DNA of 64,000 nucleotides. Source: Warburgia ugandensis (taxonomy: Eukaryota > Streptophyta > Magnoliopsida > Canellales > Canellaceae). Numbering within the stretch: the stretch's first letter is position 1; each line of letters begins with the position of its first letter. The stretch spans positions 25,689,445-25,753,444 of the forward strand of contig CP141132.1 in NCBI GenBank assembly GCA_035236585.1. Direction: 5' to 3'. Both the position numbers and the translations under genes were made by a program. Shown piece after piece: positions 58,508 to 64,000 of the stretch. The notes under the pieces were generated by a model that saw nothing but the letters and a program-made list of their open reading frames with translations, did not search any database and was not told the DNA's origin.

Positions 58508-61114
58508 TGATGAGTGCCTAATTTTGCATAAAAACCACCCAATTAGTAACCCATGTGTTATAACTTATAGGGGGTAAAATAGGATTTTGACCAAAATTTG
58601 TAACACATGCATTTTTGACCTAATGTCTCAAAAGTTTGATATTTTGTAGGTGTAGAGGCTAGAATGAGGTAAATATGTGATTTATCATATTTTTCTATGA
58701 TTAGTTAGAGTTTTTAACTTTTTGTAGGAAGCGAGATGATAATCAGATGGCCGAGATCGATCAGGATCAAAATGGAAGATCAAGTCCAAGCCTAAAAATT
58801 ATCAATGCAAAGTGAGATAAAAGATCAAGTTCATCTTTAGGACAAACAATGGATGCCATTAGAGAAGCCAAGGGTGGCCAAAGTGGGCTCATGTACAAGT
58901 CATGCAAAGTCCATTACCTTTATGTGGTGTTCACTTAAGCCACTTAACCATATTTAAGCCATCAACAAGGTGACAAGATTAGGAGGCAAGCTAGCCCCCA
59001 AAGTCAAGGATTTGAGGCATTAAACTAAGCTAAGAAAACCATTTAAGCCAGCCATGAATCCAAGCCAATGGAGCTCTCAAAAAGTGATCCATCAAAATCA
59101 AATAAGCTAAGCCAAATGGAAGGCCATGATTGGAGGAGAATCCAAAGAATTATCCTTTATATTAATGGATATATTTTAAAGATAATTAATGAAAGGTTCA
59201 TTAGGATAAGGTAGCATGTGGACCAATAGCAAGAGACCCCTTCAAATTTTATGTTTTTCCAACTTTGTCCTCACTTTCCACCTCACCACTAAGATGCACT
59301 ACGAATTTCACTTTGCATTCAAGAGTCCTATCTTTTTAAGACTTTCCCACCTTCCCAAATTTCTATTCCAACCATCCAACCAATCCCCATTTTCTAGTAA
59401 ACCACCTAGACAATCACTTTTCCCCACCTCACTTCTCTTTCCTATTTTTTCCTATCACTTTCTTTCATCACATCTTCTTTTCTCTATCTTACCTAATCCC
59501 ATTCAACTAAACATTCTATTTTCAAAAAGGTTTCAAAGTGTTTTGAAGGAGTGAGATGTCTCCTCCTAAAAAAATGGCATCTCCCCACCTTAAGACAACC
59601 AAAAAGGGGCAGCCCTTATTTCCTCTTTGATAGAAACCCTAGGCAGCCCTTCAAAACTTCAACCTAGCCATCCAATTCTCTTTATTTTTCATCCCCACCA
59701 TACCTTAATCTTAGGATACCCTGGAAAACTTTAGAAACAACCTATAAAAGAGGATAGAAAGAGAAGAATACAAGAATTTTAAAGATAGGAAAATAATGCC
59801 TCCTTCAAGGTAGGAGGCATCTTTTTCCTAAACCCCTTTCTCTTACCTTTTTGCATTGAATCTTCTTCTTCTTTGGGTGGATGCTATCCTCTCCAAGATG
59901 GGCTACTCTTCCCCACCTTGGTCGTTGGTCTTGTAGTCTTCCTTCAAAGGTTAGTTGGTCCTATATGTGATCTTTCTCTCTTTGTTCGTTTTTAACTTCC
60001 ATTGTTTCCTAGTTAATCTTTTCCTTTCTTTTAGTTCTTGTTACTTATTTATTCAAGATCCAAGGTTGCTTTTCCCTTGAAGTGACAGCCAAGGGAAAGC
60101 CTCCTTGAATCTAGTCTTTTAACTTGTTTTAATTGTCTTTAGATCTCTTTTGATTCCTTTGATTTCCTTCATGCTTTCCTTAATGTTCCTTAAGTGCGTT
60201 TACTGTCTAGTGGAATTTTCCCTTGACTTCAAAGCATGCTTATTCATGATTGATGTTGGACCATTGAAGAAGATTTATCTTGCAGTTTTGGGCTGATTGA
60301 GATCAAATAGCATTCCTTATAATAGGACTTAGGTTTCAGATTCGGATTACATATATTGTGAGTTTTAGTTGATGGATTTTAATGTAATTCAATGAAGTAA
60401 ATTGGAGTTTTCAATTCATATTTGTGTCTAGCAGTTATTAGTCTACACTCTTGAATGTTTCCTTGCCTTAGAATTGCTTAATTCCATGGTTTTCATGTTC
60501 CATTCATTGAATGATTCAAATAGCATGTTGCTGGAATTTGTTTAGATGGATTGTTTATGTTAATTTCTAGCACCATACAATATATGTTTACTTGATTTTT
60601 CAAGAACTCAACCAGATTATTAGATTGCTTATTTAATGCTTGCATAGGATTGCAAGTCTAGATTTCCAAAGTAGTTGATTAGATTTGTTCCTACCCAATG
60701 AATCATGCGTACTATGCCATGATCACATGCATGATACTTGGGTAGTTCTCATTTCATATCTTGTTTAAGTGATTATTTTCCTTTATTTCTCTTGTTTAGT
60801 GTATTTAGATTCCATTGTTAACTAGTTAGCACCTTAGTTAGTTTGAAATTCATTGTAAGAATAATTTTGTCATAGTTCTTAAATCTTATGTGTAGTTAAA
60901 TTAGGAAGATAGTTGATTTGGTTGCTTAGTTTCCTTAGACTTGCATGATTTAGGAAAGTTTCTATATTTTATTTTTAGAAAGTTTCAATTTAAGAAACTA
61001 TTTATTATGGACTACTAGTGTCACATCCATTCGAATCCTCATAGGATCGACCTCCACATGTGAATTACTGTAATTGAGTCATGTGCTTGCAAGTTTTAAC
61101 TTAAAATCACAACA
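58508..61114 (+). mobile_element. Complete solo LTR of family X, 2.6 kb
   Basis: Starts TGATGAGTGCCTAATTTTGC, ends AAAATCACAACA, with a perfect 5-bp target duplication TTAGT at 58503-58507 and 61115-61119. A plus-strand TATAAAAG box lies at 59743. The tail carries GGATCGACCTCCAC and CTTGCAAGTTTTAACTT, typical of Athila/Tat LTRs. It is the reference copy for the partial X at 4263-9575 and the antisense one at 24171-26638. Confidence 0.92.
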
Positions 61115-61119
61115 TTAGT

Positions 61120-61439
61120 TGTAGAAAAATTTTCACCCTCTGACTTCTTTGGTTTCTTAGCTATAATGTAAGCCTATCCTCTTACTCAAATAATTTGGCT
61201 TTCAAAATGTGTACGTGGCATGAGATGTGAGAGAAGTCACTAGGGTGTATGCCAAATAGTGATAAGAAATCCACATTGAGACATATGTAAACAGCAACAA
61301 ATATTTGCATTGATCTTGGGGACAACAAGGAGACTGAGATCACTCTTGAAGAAGCCAAACATCCTCCCAACCCATAAGAAAACATTTGGATGTCCCACAA
61401 ATCTTGTTATGTGCTTTTTGGTATTTATATCTACAATAA
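61120..61439. other. Sequence between solo LTR X and the next Gypsy fossil
   Basis: AT-rich, no recognised domain; probably 5' internal sequence of the fossil that follows. Confidence 0.4.
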
Positions 61440-62400
61440 TTGTGCAAGTGATAGATAGTGCTTTTGAACAATAGGTTTCCATTGCTATTGATAATGGGAG
61501 TATTCACAGTTTCATTAGTGAGTCATTAGCCTACTAATATGGAATTTTAGTTATTATTTATGATGGTTGCTAATGGTAATAACTTGGACTACTTGGTAAT
61601 AGTAGTAATTTCTTCAAGACTTATACCTAGTTCCATTAATGGCGTGGATGTGGTCTTAAGTATCCATTCGCTTGAACAATTTGGCTTTGTTAGGTGTGAT
61701 TGGAAGGGCTCTTTGTGGATTTTTTCTTAGAGTCGTCAACATCATTTGGAAGAGGCACCACATTCTAGAAAACCATTCAGTCAAACCTTAGTCTATTCAA
61801 AATATATTTAAGAATACATCTCATGCTTCTTCAAATGAATGAACTACATCATTCTTCTTCACATGCTTTACCACCAGATTTGGACACCTTAGTTATAATT
61901 AACAAGTTGTTTTTAGCTAGGCAAAAGGATTGTTATCGATCTAGGTTAAATGATCATAAAATTGTAATTTACAGTAGAATGGGCTATGTACAATCCAATC
62001 GTTCCTCATACTTTCAAAAAAATGAGATTAAAGGATTGTTTGAAAAATGATACATGTTTGTATTATACGACACAATACGAGCACTTATTCCCTGATCTTT
62101 TCTTGTCATACTAGAAAGGTATGGATTCTAGAAATTTTGTGTTGATTACCATGCCTTGAATGAAATAATGGTGAATGATCAATGTCCTATACTGGTGATT
62201 GATGAATTACTTGACCAATTTCATTGTTGACCTTTAAGGTTGTCATGGGCATTTTGGTATTCTTGGATGCAAATTTAATTATGATGAGCATCTAGTCTGG
62301 TTTTGGGAATCATTTAACTTCATCACTTATGAGAAGATTTCAAAGTGCATTTTTTACTAGGGTTTAAACTATCTAATTTCGGTTCGATTCCATGAAAAAT
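61440..62400 (+). mobile_element. Ty3/Gypsy fossil (chromovirus, possibly Reina-like): protease and RT pieces
   Basis: A protease-like stretch lies near 61475-61660 (MVANGNNLDYLVI, the usual VVANG block). An RT-entry block lies near 61970-62045 (SSYFQKNEIKGLFEK, matching the PHFQKxEIExLV signature), followed by a CVDYHALNEIMVNDQCPI-like core near 62130-62200. The wording suggests a Reina- or Tcn1-like chromovirus. Old and broken; RNase H and integrase are not seen. Confidence 0.75.
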
Positions 62401-63332
62401 CATAGTAATTGGACCACTAAAGTTTTAGTATCTTGTTATTCTAGTCCAATTTTGGGTATTTATTAGTTCTAATAAATGAAGCATGGAAAAGGCAGACAAT
62501 TTAATAGGTTAAAAGATAAATTATGCATCACTTTTGTTTATTTAATGACTATAGACTAGTTAACCATGAAATTTTTGGTTAACTAGTATGTCCGCAGACA
62601 AGAATGCAACAAAAAAACACACACAAAGCTAAAAATACATCATTTCATTAACCATAGTATATAGAAGTTAGGATAGCATGAGTCCAAAATAGGCAAGAAA
62701 AATAGAAACATGAAAGAGGAAGAGGGACGATTAGGGGAATTTGGAGTTGGGAAAATAGGGAAAGAGGGAAGAAAGGAATATAAATTAAGGGATTTGGCCA
62801 CAAAAGAGAAGATTAGAGGATTTTGTTGGAAATTTATTGTATCTAGCTAGTGATGAGAAGAATTTGGGAGTTGGGTTAGGGTTGACACACGCACACAGAG
62901 TCAATGAGTTTGAGGGAGTATACATTTCATTTTCCCATTCTTTTGCAATTGGAATAGTGATTTACAAATAAAGCACAATGGTTCATTCATAAATAATGTC
63001 AAAACTAGGTCAAAGAATACAATGAAATAAATTAAAAATGTATTGAACATAAGAAAAATTAATTATTAATAAAAATTTATTAATTTTAAACCACTATTTT
63101 ACTATGATAAACTTGAGTTTAAATAACATTGTAAGGGCATTTTACTCTAGTGATTTATATTTCTTGTTTCTTGGTTGAATAATGTACTCTAAATTTTCAA
63201 TTAGATTTTTGTTGATTTTTTTAGTTTAGGGTATACTATTGACAACCGTAATTTTTACTCAATATGTGGTGACTTATCTGGGCATATTGTGCTCAAGGAA
63301 GAAAGTTTAGAGAAAATTCAATTCATGCTTGA
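62401..63332. other. Unassigned AT-rich noncoding sequence
   Basis: Contains an imperfect inverted pair GACTAGTTAACC / GGTTAACTAGTA around 62555-62590 and an A/G-rich stretch at 62700-62830. No domain, LTR boundary or repeat shared with the rest of the window was recognised. Confidence 0.4.
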
Positions 63333-63650
63333 CTAGCTAGAAGCAACAAATGTGAAATAGTTACAAAGGTTTTCGTGGACTAACTTGTTTTTATCACATT
63401 TTGCGTACCACTTACTAATTTTATTAAACACTGACATCTCTATTTGGATAGAAGATGCTTCAAGAACTTTCTCTTCCCTAAAACAAGTAATAACATCTAC
63501 GCCTATTTTATTGCTTCCCAAAATTTTCTAACCATTTACAATTGAGTCTCATGCTTTAATAACTTGCACATGAGTAGTCCTATTGTAAAATGAGTGTTCC
63601 TTATCTTTTTCAATCCAATCATTATCTGGATATTTGATAGGTTTGTTATG
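63333..63650 (-). pseudogene. Unrecognised minus-strand open stretch, possible exon relic
   Basis: Minus-strand translation gives a 62-residue open piece with ordinary protein composition (KIGVDVITCFREEKVLEASS, then FNKISKWYAKCDK). A similar-looking stretch precedes it, separated by stops, and includes YPDNDWIEKDKEHSFYNRTT. I do not recognise a transposon domain in it. It could be a decayed host exon, an unfamiliar transposon protein or chance. It has no Kozak-type start or splice sites that I can defend. Confidence 0.25.
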
Positions 63651-64000
63651 ATAAAGAGGTGATGGACATTGTTTTAGCTATCCAAAATGTTAGCCATGCT
63701 TGTTGGATAAGTAGTTTTAAACTTGAATAGATCACAAAGCCTTTATTCAAATTGGGCAAAGACTAGATATACTATAGATGCATTGTTATGGTTACCCATT
63801 ACTTGCAATTTCCTACCTCAAATCTAAAGTCTTGGATGAGAATCTAAGGGAGTGCTAATGAAGAAAGTGATGAATTACTCAAGCTTTGACATAAAATTAG
63901 GATACATCATAATTCCTTTCAAAATTATAAGATAAAAGGGCTTCTACATGCTTTGAGTGAGGCATATACTTACCAGCAAATTTTGAACTCACTAAAAAAC
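63651..64000. other. Unassigned AT-rich sequence to window end
   Basis: No frame, repeat or terminal signal was recognised. Confidence 0.4.

Overview
This window is plant nuclear DNA. It is AT-rich, has no compact gene arrangement, and is made almost entirely of nested transposable-element remains. The families are plant types: Ty3/Gypsy elements of the Athila/Tat and chromovirus kinds, primed by a tRNA-Asp-like site or by the initiator-Met site TGGTATCAGAGC, plus an RTE-like LINE and a hAT transposon with BED and DUF659 domains. Kilobase-long LTRs, many solo LTRs and insertions several layers deep point to heterochromatin of a large angiosperm genome. The species cannot be named from the sequence. 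I found no convincing host gene, tRNA, rRNA or CRISPR. One unrecognised open stretch near 63333-63650 (minus) is the only candidate for non-transposon coding sequence.

Layout. 1-1260: minus-strand LINE, cut by the window edge. 1560-4262: Athila/Tat pol fossil. 4263-9575: partial LTR of family 'X', split by a 3.05-kb solo LTR 'D1' (5516-8566, target duplication GATTG). 9576-10050: LTR end plus priming site. 10198-26869: Athila/Tat element 'Y' with two LTRs. It holds a 4.9-kb hAT transposon in its leader (13585-18453) and an antisense solo LTR of family X in its 3' LTR (24171-26638, duplication AGGAC). 26870-29224: a third Y LTR. 29225-36673: chromovirus-like element 'Z' with a 2.9-kb 5' LTR and a 46-bp minisatellite. 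36899-48392: a second chromovirus fossil 'S' whose integrase region is split by a 9.3-kb cluster (38683-47962) of small TRIM-like or foldback-like units in both orientations. 48393-58430: minus-strand element 'W' with LTRs, priming site and polypurine tract but almost no coding interior, itself invaded by LTR 'V' and solo LTR 'D2' (53823-56595, duplication CTATA). 58508-61114: another solo X LTR (duplication TTAGT). 61440-62400: a third Ty3/Gypsy pol fossil. 62401-64000: mostly unassigned.

There is no cooperating gene system here; the content is a record of insertion order. The most unusual part is the small-element cluster. Its LTR-like modules carry long inverted termini, sit beside initiator-Met priming sites in both directions, contain a 124-bp internal repeat and recur in the same composite order at two places. 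Other points of note are a nearly identical 232-bp duplication of one hAT end, and CpG-rich islands inside several otherwise AT-rich LTR families. All similarity statements are by eye; no alignment or database search was run.
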